Source: an uncultured Brevinema sp.
GTDB lineage: Bacteria; Spirochaetota; Brevinematia; Brevinematales; Brevinemataceae
Assembly: GCA_947036575.1 (NCBI GenBank)
Contig: CAMQSH010000013.1
Coordinates: 1 to 21,256 of the forward strand
Length of the DNA: 21,256 nucleotides
Reading direction: 5' to 3'
The position numbers and the translations under genes are program-made. Under the pieces are notes generated by a model, which saw nothing but the letters and a program-made list of their open reading frames with translations, was not told the DNA's origin and made no database searches. Shown here piece after piece: positions 9,042 to 15,810 of the stretch; position 1 is the stretch's first letter, and each line of letters opens with the position of its first letter.

Positions 9042-9070
9042 ATTATAGCATCTTTACATAGTAATGTAAA
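9042..9070 (-). promoter_or_regulatory. promoter of yajC-secDF with an overlapping inverted repeat
   Basis: On the minus strand the -35 box TTTACA (9065-9070) and -10 box TATAAT (9042-9047) are separated by 17 bases. An inverted repeat TTTACAT-N4-ATGTAAA (9053-9070) covers the -35 box and the upstream half of the spacer, a place where a repressor would act. The repeat may be an operator or chance in AT-rich DNA. Confidence 0.75.
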
Positions 9071-9103
9071 GATTTTTTTTATAAAATATAGATATTTAAA
9101 ATA

Positions 9104-9131
9104 AAAAAGTCCCTAATATTAGGGACTTTTT
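9104..9131 (-). terminator. tRNA-Gly terminator (perfect 28-base palindrome)
   Basis: AAAAAGTCCCTAAT and its exact reverse complement lie back to back, giving a GC-containing stem bounded by A and T tracts. It starts two bases after the tRNA-Gly 3' end. The symmetry means it could end transcription from either side. Confidence 0.85.
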
Positions 9132-9133
9132 AT

Positions 9134-9204
9134 AGCGGCTGGGGAGAATCGAACTCCCAGCATCAGCTTGGAAGGCTGAGGTATTACCATTATACGACAG
9201 CCGC
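9134..9204 (-). tRNA. tRNA-Gly (anticodon TCC)
   Basis: A 71-nt cloverleaf with acceptor GCGGCTG paired perfectly with CAGCCGC. The anticodon stem is TCAGC/GCTGA around CTTCCAA (anticodon TCC), the T-loop is TTCGATT, and the discriminator is T, as usual for bacterial tRNA-Gly. CCA is not encoded. It has its own consensus promoter and terminator, although the upstream ankyrin operon could also read into it. Confidence 0.97.
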
Positions 9205-9216
9205 AATGTTGTTATT

Positions 9217-9245
9217 ATTATAATATATTTTTTTAATGTTGTCAA
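9217..9245 (-). promoter_or_regulatory. consensus sigma70 promoter of tRNA-Gly
   Basis: On the minus strand TTGACA (9240-9245), a 17-base spacer and TATAAT (9217-9222) match the consensus completely. It begins five bases after the stop codon of the upstream ankyrin gene, with no terminator between. Confidence 0.9.
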
Positions 9246-9250
9246 TACTT

Positions 9251-10201
9251 TTATTTAATTTTTTTAACATTAGAAATTTTATTACTAAAATTAGTCTCAT
9301 CTTTTAATATATCTTGTATATATTTAATAAAATTTTCGTCTCTTGTCCCAAGTAATACATCTATTGTAGTTTCACTTGCAAAATTAAAAGCATTGTAATC
9401 AGCTTTTTTATCTAATAATAATTTAGAAATATAGCGATTTTTTTTGTTAAATGCCCAATGAAGAGCTGTATTTCCATTGATATCTACAGCATCTATAGGT
9501 TCATTTTGATTAATTAATTCTATAGCTTTAGCATAATTTTCAACAAAAATTTCTTTAATAACAGGATCTACTTGCCCACTAATCAGATCTTCTTTAATAG
9601 TATTGTCTGCTTCTAATGTTTCTAAAATAGAAGGAGAGATACCAGCATTATTTTTTATGTTTTCGGCACCTGCGAGTAATAAATATTTAGAATGTGTATT
9701 ATTATTTTTTAATAATGCCTCAATAATAGGTGTTGAGCCATTATTATTAGTAGCATTGACATTTGCACCAGCTCTAATAAGAAGAAGAATTAGTTCTTCT
9801 TTTGAATTAATAGCAAAATGAAGAGGGGTATTTCCCAAATTATCAGCACTATTAATATTAGCACCAAACTCGATTAATAATTTAGCAATAGAGTCTTTGT
9901 TACGTGATACAGCCCAATGAAGGGGGGTGCTTCCACTACGATTTTTTGCATTAACATCAGCGCCATTAATAATCAAAGTTAATCCTAATTTTGGATCAGA
10001 TACTAAATGTAATGCCGTTAAACCATCACTATTAGTAATAGTTATATCAGCTCTATTTTTTATCATATATTCAACTAATGGGACATTGTTTCTTGTAACA
10101 GCTTCAAAAAAGGAATCATCTTGACTAAATAAAGAAGAAGTAATAGGGGTAAATATTAATAATAAATATATATATATCAAATATTTAATTTGTTGTATCA
10201 C
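9251..10201 (-). CDS. exported ankyrin-repeat protein (316 aa)
   Basis: The N-terminus is a signal peptide: a lysine-containing start, a hydrophobic run YLIYIYLLLIF, then a likely cleavage near SLFSQ/DD. About six ankyrin repeats follow, recognisable from TPLHWAV, TPLHFAI and TALHWAF and from the turn motif GANVNA and its variants. A degenerate stretch at about 180-225 separates the last repeat from the rest. The lysine-rich C-terminus has no membrane segment. The protein is probably periplasmic or secreted and acts by protein binding; its partner is unknown. The start is GTG, preceded by AGGA seven bases away, and no ATG is available nearby. The ribosome-binding site lies in a small palindrome, TTCCTAGGAA. 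It is last in the row of genes downstream of the sigma factor, 27 bases after another ankyrin gene. Confidence 0.85.
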   Translation of the reverse strand: MIQQIKYLIYIYLLLIFTPITSSLFSQDDSFFEAVTRNNVPLVEYMIKNRADITITNSDGLTALHLVSDPKLGLTLIINGADVNAKNRSGSTPLHWAVSRNKDSIAKLLIEFGANINSADNLGNTPLHFAINSKEELILLLIRAGANVNATNNNGSTPIIEALLKNNNTHSKYLLLAGAENIKNNAGISPSILETLEADNTIKEDLISGQVDPVIKEIFVENYAKAIELINQNEPIDAVDINGNTALHWAFNKKNRYISKLLLDKKADYNAFNFASETTIDVLLGTRDENFIKYIQDILKDETNFSNKISNVKKIK

Positions 10202-10228
10202 AGTAATTTCCTAGGAACTTGGATTTAT

Positions 10229-11605
10229 CTATTCTTCTATTGTTGTATCAGTATCTGCTTCAGTATTATCTTCGGTACTATAAGTAGCAGTATCATTATC
10301 TATATCACTAGCATAAGTATAATTGTCATCACTATCGTCATAAATATAGGTATCATCTGTAGGAAGTTCCTGTGTAGATTCTTCATAAGACATTAAAGGG
10401 ATAGAGGATGTAATAGCATCAATATTTTCAAGAAGTTTTATCATTTCTTCATTACCATTATCAATAGCAAGACTTAAAGGTGTGTGGTTATCGACAGATT
10501 CTATATTATAATTAATCCCACGTTCAATTAATAAGCGTGCTGTAGATATATGATCATTTTGAACTGCAAATAATAAAGCATTCCAATCATCAGAATCAGT
10601 AGCATTGAGATTTGCTCCATTATTGAGAAGCTCTGTGATAGCTTCGTTATAACCTAATTGAGATGCAGCCATGAGAGCTGTCCAATTACTTACTGTTGAA
10701 GCTCTATTTTCACCATCTATGGTTCTATTTACGGCAGCTTGAGCTGTTTGATTTACATTAGCACCCATATGACCTAAATATTGTATCATATCAGGATCAT
10801 TATTGAATGTTGCTATAATAAGAGCTGTAGTTCCAGCATTATTAGCGTGATTTACATCTAATCCTATTGTTTCTAATAAGTATATAACAATGTCTTTATG
10901 ATTATTTTCAGCTGCGAAACGTAATGCAGTATCACCATTTCTATTTTTAGTTTTTGGGTTTATACCACGATTGATTAACTCTTGGATTCTTTCGAGATCA
11001 CCACTTTCGGCAGCTTGATGGATACTATTATTTCCATCTACATCCCAATTATGAATAGCAATACTTTCTTCAGCACTTAAATTAGTTAATAAATTATATG
11101 ATTTTTTAGGATAATCAAAAATCCTATAAGTATTAGATATATATGTAGTGTTTTCAATAAAATTTGAAATATTAGTAATAATATTAGAAATTTGCATAGG
11201 TGTAGGAGCTGAAGCAGGAGCAGGAGCAGGATTTCCCATATAAATATTAGGGGAATAGAGTAGTCGTGGAGGTGTTATATTTTTATCTTGTTCAAAAGCT
11301 CCATAATTGATTAATAAGTTTTTAATATTTGGTGTAGCAAAACTCAAAGGGGTATTACCTGCTTTTGATACGATATTAGGATTAGCACCTTTATCTAATA
11401 AATAACGAGCAATATCAATATATCCATTCCAAGATGCTACATGAAGGGCTGTAAATCCTGCACTATCTGTCATATTAATATTAACATCACTATTTTGTAT
11501 AGCATAAACAATACCTGTATAATCATTATTTTCAGCTAATTGAATAAGATTTTGAGTATAATTTATGATAGGGGTAAATAATAATAATAATAATATTTTT
11601 TTCAT
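10229..11605 (-). CDS. exported ankyrin-repeat protein with acidic tail (458 aa)
   Basis: It begins with a typical signal peptide (MKKILLLLLFTPIINYTQ). Two clear ankyrin repeats follow (TALHVASWNGYIDIARYLL, then TPLSFATPNIKNLL). A proline/alanine linker near residues 125-140 (NPAPAPASAPTP) and an insert come next. About six further repeats follow, among them IHQAAESGDLERIQELI and TALRFAAENNHKDIVIYLL. The last 45 or so residues form a highly acidic, Thr/Tyr/Asp-rich tail ending TTIEE. No membrane anchor is seen. The tail could bind metal ions or a basic partner, which is inference. It lies 67 bases after the small exported protein gene and 27 bases before the next ankyrin gene, so these are probably co-transcribed. 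Confidence 0.85.
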   Translation of the reverse strand: MKKILLLLLFTPIINYTQNLIQLAENNDYTGIVYAIQNSDVNINMTDSAGFTALHVASWNGYIDIARYLLDKGANPNIVSKAGNTPLSFATPNIKNLLINYGAFEQDKNITPPRLLYSPNIYMGNPAPAPASAPTPMQISNIITNISNFIENTTYISNTYRIFDYPKKSYNLLTNLSAEESIAIHNWDVDGNNSIHQAAESGDLERIQELINRGINPKTKNRNGDTALRFAAENNHKDIVIYLLETIGLDVNHANNAGTTALIIATFNNDPDMIQYLGHMGANVNQTAQAAVNRTIDGENRASTVSNWTALMAASQLGYNEAITELLNNGANLNATDSDDWNALLFAVQNDHISTARLLIERGINYNIESVDNHTPLSLAIDNGNEEMIKLLENIDAITSSIPLMSYEESTQELPTDDTYIYDDSDDNYTYASDIDNDTATYSTEDNTEADTDTTIEE

Positions 11606-11672
11606 AGCAGTCTCTTTAATAAATATAAATTTTATTGATCTTTTTTATAAATATATAATATATTAAGATGAA

Positions 11673-12242
11673 TTAGTATCTTCTATAACTATCGTGTCTA
11701 TAAAATTGATTGTTATAAAGTCCTGGACCATTAAACAACATTTCTATAGTATTGTTTCCTGTATAAAGCCAACGACTGAGTATTCCAGCAAGTTTTAGTT
11801 TTAACTCTTTATATAATTTCTCACCAGTAGTGTTTTTGATAAGAATCAAATTAGTAAGCATTTGATTTTTTTCGGCGATAACTTGTTTAATAGCTTGAAT
11901 ATTTTGAAGATCTTGCATTGTAGGAATTTCAAGTTCAGTTAAATTAAATAGTTCAAGTTCTAGTAAGATTTTTTGTTGTAAAAGATCAGTAATTGCAGGA
12001 GCTAATTCTAAGGAATAGTATTCAATTTCTATTTCGAATTCTGCGATAGCAAGGTTAATGAGATTTTGTTCTTGGATGGGAAGTTGTTCAAAGATAGATG
12101 GTAACATTGTTAGAGGTTTTGGGATGTTATTAAAATCAGTAGCATAGTAGTCATCATCATAATAATTATAACTTATTTTTAGTTCACCTGTTGCATGATT
12201 GATTGTTGTAAATAACAATAATATTAAAAAAATTTTGGTCAT
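11673..12242 (-). CDS. small exported helical protein, possible CpxP/Spy or metal-sensor type (189 aa)
   Basis: I start it at the ATG at 12242, giving a clean signal peptide MTKIFLILLLFTTINHATG with GGAG six bases upstream. An in-frame ATG at 12254 has no ribosome-binding site. After a Tyr/Asp-rich stretch (YNYYDDDYYATD) the protein is predominantly helical with many Leu, Ile and Glu, and ends in a Tyr/Arg-rich tail. Small exported helical proteins beside an ECF sigma/anti-sigma pair are commonly of the CpxP/Spy/CnrX group, which sense misfolded protein or metal. The LTxxQ signature is not visible here, so this is inference from size, fold and context. Its expression may be limited by the palindrome and the ribosome-site hairpin in front of it. 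Confidence 0.75.
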   Translation of the reverse strand: MTKIFLILLLFTTINHATGELKISYNYYDDDYYATDFNNIPKPLTMLPSIFEQLPIQEQNLINLAIAEFEIEIEYYSLELAPAITDLLQQKILLELELFNLTELEIPTMQDLQNIQAIKQVIAEKNQMLTNLILIKNTTGEKLYKELKLKLAGILSRWLYTGNNTIEMLFNGPGLYNNQFYRHDSYRRY

Positions 12243-12250
12243 AGTATTCT

Positions 12251-12278
12251 CCATAATAAAGCTTTTGCTTTATTATGG
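12251..12278 (-). promoter_or_regulatory. hairpin touching the ribosome-binding site of the 189-aa protein gene
   Basis: CCATAATAAAGC and its exact reverse complement GCTTTATTATGG (12-bp arms, 4-base loop) lie immediately before the coding region. In the minus-strand mRNA the last two bases of the 3' arm are the first two of the GGAG ribosome-binding site. Folding would therefore partly hide that site, so this is a candidate translational control element. Confidence 0.6.
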
Positions 12279-12283
12279 ATCGG

Positions 12284-12333
12284 AAAAAATTTAAAATACT
12301 ATAGTCTATAGACTATAGTATTTTAAATTTTTT
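12284..12333 (-). terminator. perfect 50-bp palindrome, probable terminator or attenuator inside the sigma-factor gene cluster
   Basis: Two 25-base arms (12284-12308 and 12309-12333) are exact reverse complements with no spacer. The palindrome begins directly after the TAG stop of the 188-residue protein gene and ends in six T on the minus strand, as a rho-independent terminator would, though the stem is mostly A-T. No promoter is evident between it and the next gene. It probably reduces rather than abolishes downstream transcription. A binding site for a dimeric protein is another possibility. Confidence 0.65.
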
Positions 12334-12900
12334 CTATCTATTTACATTTTCATAGCGTTTGATCAATTCTTCTGTTAAGATATCAGGATCTTGAGTTGCT
12401 GTAACTATTTTTTGTTGAATTTTAGTGGCGTAATTTTTATGAGTTTCTTGGAATACTTGTTGTATTTTTGTAGTATGATTATCCATAAGTTCATAATTTT
12501 GCATACATAACTCAAATAATGCTCTATACGTTTCTAAAATCTCTTGAGATTTATTTCCATTTATTTGATGTTCTTGAATTAATTTTACTAATTCTTTTTC
12601 AAGATATTCAATTTGAATATCCAATAATTTTTTATCTTTACGGAAAGCATCTTGGAGATCTCTAGTATTTGTTAAAGCAGATGAAATTTCAGTATCAAAG
12701 TCAAAAATAGCATGTTGGTCAAATATTTGCATATGCCTTTGTCTTTTAGAGCCTTTTTGAGAGAACCAAAAAGTGAATTTTGAGGATTCTCTATCTCTTT
12801 CTCTATCTCTATCTCTATCTTTACGATGTTGTGCAAAGCTAATATTTGTAGATAAGAATAAAAAAAGCATGATAGTAATAAAATTTTTGTTTTTATGCAT
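12334..12900 (-). CDS. small exported helical protein with Asp/Arg repeat, possible periplasmic sensor (188 aa)
   Basis: A signal peptide (hydrophobic run FITIMLFLFLSTNISFA, cleavage near FAQ/HR) is followed by the charged low-complexity stretch RKDRDRDRERDRE at about 26-38. The remainder is a long helical, Lys/Gln/Glu-rich domain that could form a coiled coil. It directly follows the anti-sigma candidate (12 bases) with a strong AAAGGAGA site, so it belongs to the same transcript. By analogy with CnrX- and CpxP-type systems it may be the periplasmic sensor that acts on the membrane anti-sigma factor. I see no histidine-rich or LTxxQ metal-sensor signature, so the ligand is open. The charged repeat is encoded by a hexanucleotide DNA repeat. 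Confidence 0.78.
   Translation of the reverse strand: MHKNKNFITIMLFLFLSTNISFAQHRKDRDRDRERDRESSKFTFWFSQKGSKRQRHMQIFDQHAIFDFDTEISSALTNTRDLQDAFRKDKKLLDIQIEYLEKELVKLIQEHQINGNKSQEILETYRALFELCMQNYELMDNHTTKIQQVFQETHKNYATKIQQKIVTATQDPDILTEELIKRYENVNR
12788..12822 (-). repeat. hexanucleotide repeat encoding Asp-Arg/Glu-Arg units
   Basis: Imperfect copies of TCTCTA/TATCTC on the plus strand encode alternating Asp and Arg just after the signal peptide. A six-base unit changes length without shifting the reading frame, so the charged linker could vary between strains. Confidence 0.7.
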
Positions 12901-12912
12901 GAATTATCTCCT

Positions 12913-13290
12913 TTACTGCTCTTGTTGATAATTAGAAATTAAAGTAGTGTAGATGTAATTGGAATTAAGTGCATTTGCTCTTTCTTGTTCTAATTTTTGG
13001 AGAGCAATCATCTGTTGGTTATTGTTATAAACAACAAATGTTCCTAAAGTGGATGCTACAAATAATAAAATCATAGCTGTCATTAGTGGTATTTTAGGTG
13101 AAATATAATAGCTAGGAGTTTTGTTAATTAAAAATTCTGTTTTTGCATCTATAGCATTAAAATTAATAGTTTCATTTTTCATGCTATTTAACAGTTGGTC
13201 TAATTTATCTTCTCTTAGGTCTGTTGTGTTAAAATCATTGGAATCGTTTTTTATACGATTGAATAATTGGTCTAATTTATCTTGGCTCAT
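12913..13290 (-). CDS. putative membrane anti-sigma factor with a duplicated N-terminal segment
   Basis: A 125-residue protein with one membrane helix at about 67-88 (IPLMTAMILLFVASTLGTFVVY). This gives a cytoplasmic N-terminus and a short periplasmic tail, the usual layout of anti-sigma factors. The N-terminus holds two tandem copies of a 21-residue unit with a 24-residue period (DKLDQLFNRIKN at 4-15 and DKLDQLLNSMKN at 28-39, followed by NDFNTTD and INFNAID). The zinc-binding HxxxCxxC of ZAS-type anti-sigma factors is absent, so the assignment rests on topology and position. The ATG overlaps the sigma-factor stop (ATGA) and has a strong GGGAGGA site, fitting coupled and balanced synthesis. 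Confidence 0.75.
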   Translation of the reverse strand: MSQDKLDQLFNRIKNDSNDFNTTDLREDKLDQLLNSMKNETINFNAIDAKTEFLINKTPSYYISPKIPLMTAMILLFVASTLGTFVVYNNNQQMIALQKLEQERANALNSNYIYTTLISNYQQEQ

Positions 13291-13787
13291 ACAAGTCCTC
13301 CCATTTCGTCTTCGAGAATTTTTGTTAATTTTTCTCTAGCTCTATGTCTTAGTGATTTTGCTGCTGTTAGCGACAAATTAAGTATATCTGCACATTCCTG
13401 AAAGGAACGTTCTTCTAAGTCTTTTAATACTATAATCTCTTGTTCCCTTGATGAAAGCTGATGGATTCCAGTCCATAACTGCTCTAAAGTTTCAGATTGG
13501 ACACTCTGTTGTTCAGGATTATGAATACTATCTGCAATATCTTCAATAGTATTTAATCCTAAAGTGATTCTAGCACGTGACTTTATATATTCTTTATAAG
13601 CAGCATTTCGTGCTATTGTTACGGTATAGGCAACAGGTGAATCCATTTGAGATACCTTGTCCCAACGTTTCCAAACTTCTACAAAAGCTCTAGCAGTACT
13701 ATCTTCTGCAAGATCTCTACTGGTTTTAGCTCTGCATAAGCGATAAACAAGAGTTTTATTTTGTTCATAAAACTCTTCAAATGTCAT
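13287..13787 (-). CDS. ECF-type RNA polymerase sigma factor
   Basis: A 166-residue sigma factor with only regions 2 and 4. Region 2 covers about 1-70, with DLAEDSTARAFVEVWKRW at 25-42 and the promoter-melting segment SPVAYTVTIARNAAYKEYI at 50-68. Region 4 covers about 105-160, with the helix-turn-helix LSSREQEIIVLKDLEERSF then ILNLSLTAAKSLRHRAREKL. Size and arrangement are typical of extracytoplasmic-function sigma factors. It heads a transcript with the anti-sigma candidate (4-base overlap) and an exported protein, so it probably responds to an envelope signal. GGAG lies ten bases before the ATG. Its own promoter is likely at 13812-13840. Which ECF group it belongs to cannot be settled by eye. 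Confidence 0.92.
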   Translation of the reverse strand: MTFEEFYEQNKTLVYRLCRAKTSRDLAEDSTARAFVEVWKRWDKVSQMDSPVAYTVTIARNAAYKEYIKSRARITLGLNTIEDIADSIHNPEQQSVQSETLEQLWTGIHQLSSREQEIIVLKDLEERSFQECADILNLSLTAAKSLRHRAREKLTKILEDEMGGLV

Positions 13788-13811
13788 ATATTATTTACTC
13801 CAAATAATTTA

Positions 13812-13840
13812 ATCCTATAATATATAAAGGTCAATATCAA
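13812..13840 (-). promoter_or_regulatory. probable promoter of the sigma-factor operon
   Basis: On the minus strand TTGATA (13835-13840) and TAGGAT (13812-13817) are 17 bases apart, a five-of-six and a four-of-six match to the sigma70 boxes. The spacer and -10 region share the 14-base run CTTTATATATTATA with the promoter of the upstream ankyrin operon (15854-15867), which hints at common control. Confidence 0.5.
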
Positions 13841-13866
13841 GGATATAGATTCATAATTTATAGTTT

Positions 13867-13890
13867 TTTTTATTTTTATTTTTATTTTTA
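13867..13890. repeat. simple repeat (TTTTTA)x4
   Basis: Four perfect six-base units between an ankyrin gene and the sigma-factor promoter. Such tracts change length by slippage. This one sits upstream of the -35 box and could modulate promoter strength, but it may equally be unselected A/T sequence. On the minus strand it follows the ankyrin stop codon without a hairpin, so it is not a convincing terminator. Confidence 0.7.
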
Positions 13891-13903
13891 TTGAATAGAA
13901 ATT

Positions 13904-14893
13904 TTACTTTTGTTCTATAGGTGGTGGTATAGCTAATAAATCTAATGTTGGGTCTAAAGATTCTAAAAAATTGAGTACTAATAAACTATTATTTAATTTA
14001 GCGATTTCATAAATGGAATGTTGTTGATCATTTTTTAATTTTAAGTCAGCTTGTCTTGCAATTAATAATCGTAAGATTGTAGTATTATTGACGGCACTAG
14101 CAATCATTCCTGCAGTACTACCATCATTATTTTGAATGTTAGGCTTGGCTCCATAAAGGAGTAAACAGTATACTATAGAATTATACTCTCCAAGAGTTGC
14201 TCCCATTAGCGCTGTCCAGCCTTGTTCATCGCTAATATCTGGATTAGCTCCAGATTGAAGTAATAATCTAACAGCTTCGAGATTACCATTTTTACTTGCA
14301 GATATTAAGGAGGTTGTTCCATCATTATTTTGAAAATTAATATTACTTGTGTGATGTAATAAAGATACTATAGTAGTATTATCTGTCAACTCACTGGCAA
14401 AAAATAAAGGAGTTAAGTTATCTGGGCTAGTGATATTAGCATCAGCACCATTTTTAATTAAAAGAGAAGTAATAATAGGATTATTTTGTTCTATAGCATA
14501 AAATAAAGGAGAATAGCCATATTTATCGATACTATTAACATCAGCTCCTTGTTGTAGGAGGAGAGATACCAAATTATGATCATTATTTTGTATCCCTAAC
14601 ATAAGAGCATTAATACCCTTTTGATTTTTAAAATTAATATCTGTTGAAATATTAATAAAATATTTAATAAGATTAACATGCCTATATTGTATAGAAAGCA
14701 TTAACAAAGAACAACCCTGATCGTTGGTCATTTTTTGTAATTGATCTGGAGATGCTTGTTTTTGAATTTCTTCAAGATCTCCTGCCATAACATAATTAAA
14801 TACCATAATATTATTTGTAGAGGAACTATAGATCATATGAGTAGTAGAGAATAGAATGGTAACTTGTAAAAATATATAAAATATTAAAAACAA
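13904..14893 (-). CDS. exported ankyrin-repeat protein (329 aa), TTG start
   Basis: The N-terminus is a long hydrophobic segment (FLIFYIFLQVTILFS) ending near MIYSSS, a signal peptide or uncleaved anchor. It is followed by about eight ankyrin repeats, seen as CSLLMLSIQYRHVNLI, NALMLGIQNNDHNLV, SPLFYAIEQNNPIITSLLI, TSLISASKNGNLEAVRLLL and TALMGATLGEYNSIVYCLL, with turns such as GADVNS and GANPDI. The C-terminus is proline-rich (IPPPIEQK). AGAGGT lies seven bases before the TTG start. An upstream in-frame ATA would add a basic MKRYI-like start but has no ribosome-binding site. It is the second gene of a two-gene ankyrin operon, 41 bases after the first. The binding partner is unknown. Confidence 0.82.
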   Translation of the reverse strand: MFLIFYIFLQVTILFSTTHMIYSSSTNNIMVFNYVMAGDLEEIQKQASPDQLQKMTNDQGCSLLMLSIQYRHVNLIKYFINISTDINFKNQKGINALMLGIQNNDHNLVSLLLQQGADVNSIDKYGYSPLFYAIEQNNPIITSLLIKNGADANITSPDNLTPLFFASELTDNTTIVSLLHHTSNINFQNNDGTTSLISASKNGNLEAVRLLLQSGANPDISDEQGWTALMGATLGEYNSIVYCLLLYGAKPNIQNNDGSTAGMIASAVNNTTILRLLIARQADLKLKNDQQHSIYEIAKLNNSLLVLNFLESLDPTLDLLAIPPPIEQK

Positions 14894-14934
14894 AATATAC
14901 CTCTTTATTTGACAATATATTTTTAGTTTGTTTA

Positions 14935-15810
14935 TTATTTGCTAATTAATTTTTTAGTAGCCCTATCTGTAGGTAAAACAATATCTTCAAGACCAACACC
15001 TTCTTTGGTTTTTATGGTAAGATCAGCTTTATAAGCTATTAATAATTTGGTAATATCCGTGTGTTGTTTACTAATAGAAAGAAAAATAGGGGTAACTCCT
15101 AGTTTATTTGCTAAATTAGGATCAGCACCTTTTTCTAATAAAAGCTGTACGGTAGATGTATTACCTAAAGCACTAGCTATAGATAATAAAGAAGTTCTTG
15201 TTATAGGTACTGTATCATTAACATCAGCCCCTTTGGCAAGAAATAAACTAAGTATGGCAGTATATCCTTTTGCAACAGCCTCAAATATAGGAGGAAGTCT
15301 ATTAGGCATAGGGTTATCAATATTAACTCTATGTTGTATAAGTAATTCCACAATTTTTGTGTGACCATTTTTGGTTGCCAAATGAAGAGCTGAAAATCCT
15401 AGCTTGTTTTCTGAATTTACTTGTATAGGATGAGTTAATATAAGGGCAACAAGTTTAGTATATCCTTGTTCACTAGCGAGCATGAGAGTTGAATTCCCAC
15501 TATTATCTTGGGTGTTAAGAAAAGCACCTGTATTAATTAAATACTCTACTATTTCTAAAGATTTATCCGTAGCATACATGAGGGGTGTTCTATAAAAATT
15601 ATCCCTACTATTGATTTCTTTTGGATTTTTAGTGAGTAATTCTTTGACAAGATTTATATCATTAGATTGAACAGCATCAAAAAGATTTTGTTCTATTTTA
15701 ATGGCAACGTTACTCTCTATTGGTGAGTATAAAGTAGGTATATTCAAAGCTTCTTGAGCGTAACTTATATGTGTAATTGCTATTATGGTAAATATTAATA
15801 TGTATTTTAT
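14935..15810 (-). CDS. exported ankyrin-repeat protein (291 aa), apparent ATA start codon
   Basis: About seven ankyrin repeats are clear (for example TPLMYATDKSLEIVEYLI, STLMLASEQGYTKLVALIL, SALHLATKNGHTKIVELLI and TPIFLSISKQHTDITKLLI). The first conventional start is a TTG at 15747 with no ribosome-binding site, and it would leave the protein without an export signal. The frame continues upstream without a stop and encodes a textbook signal peptide (KYILIFTIIAITHISYA/Q), preceded by AAGGAG and a six-base spacer. The codon at the right place is ATA (15808-15810); an ATT lies one codon earlier, only three bases from the ribosome site. No ATG, GTG or TTG occurs in this stretch. Either ATA is used or an ATG has mutated. 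First gene of the operon, behind the promoter at 15850-15878. Confidence 0.75.
   Translation of the reverse strand: MKYILIFTIIAITHISYAQEALNIPTLYSPIESNVAIKIEQNLFDAVQSNDINLVKELLTKNPKEINSRDNFYRTPLMYATDKSLEIVEYLINTGAFLNTQDNSGNSTLMLASEQGYTKLVALILTHPIQVNSENKLGFSALHLATKNGHTKIVELLIQHRVNIDNPMPNRLPPIFEAVAKGYTAILSLFLAKGADVNDTVPITRTSLLSIASALGNTSTVQLLLEKGADPNLANKLGVTPIFLSISKQHTDITKLLIAYKADLTIKTKEGVGLEDIVLPTDRATKKLISK

Noticed and set aside
10190..10396. Plus-strand open frame opposite the ankyrin genes
   Set aside because: It is the antisense of low-complexity Asp/Thr/Tyr codons and has no ribosome-binding site. The minus-strand ankyrin frame is clearly the coding one. Other antisense frames in the window were dismissed for the same reason.
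13867..13890. (TTTTTA)x4 as a terminator
   Set aside because: There is no hairpin before it on either strand; it is a simple repeat only.
14891..14908. ATA at 14908 as the start of the 329-residue ankyrin protein (would give an MKRYI-like beginning)
   Set aside because: No ribosome-binding site precedes it. The AAAGAGG that would encode Lys-Arg is itself the ribosome-binding site for the TTG at 14893, which has correct spacing.
14935..15747. Calling the ATA-start ankyrin gene a pseudogene
   Set aside because: The entire ankyrin frame and the signal peptide are intact, and a promoter and ribosome-binding site are present. Only the start codon is unusual.
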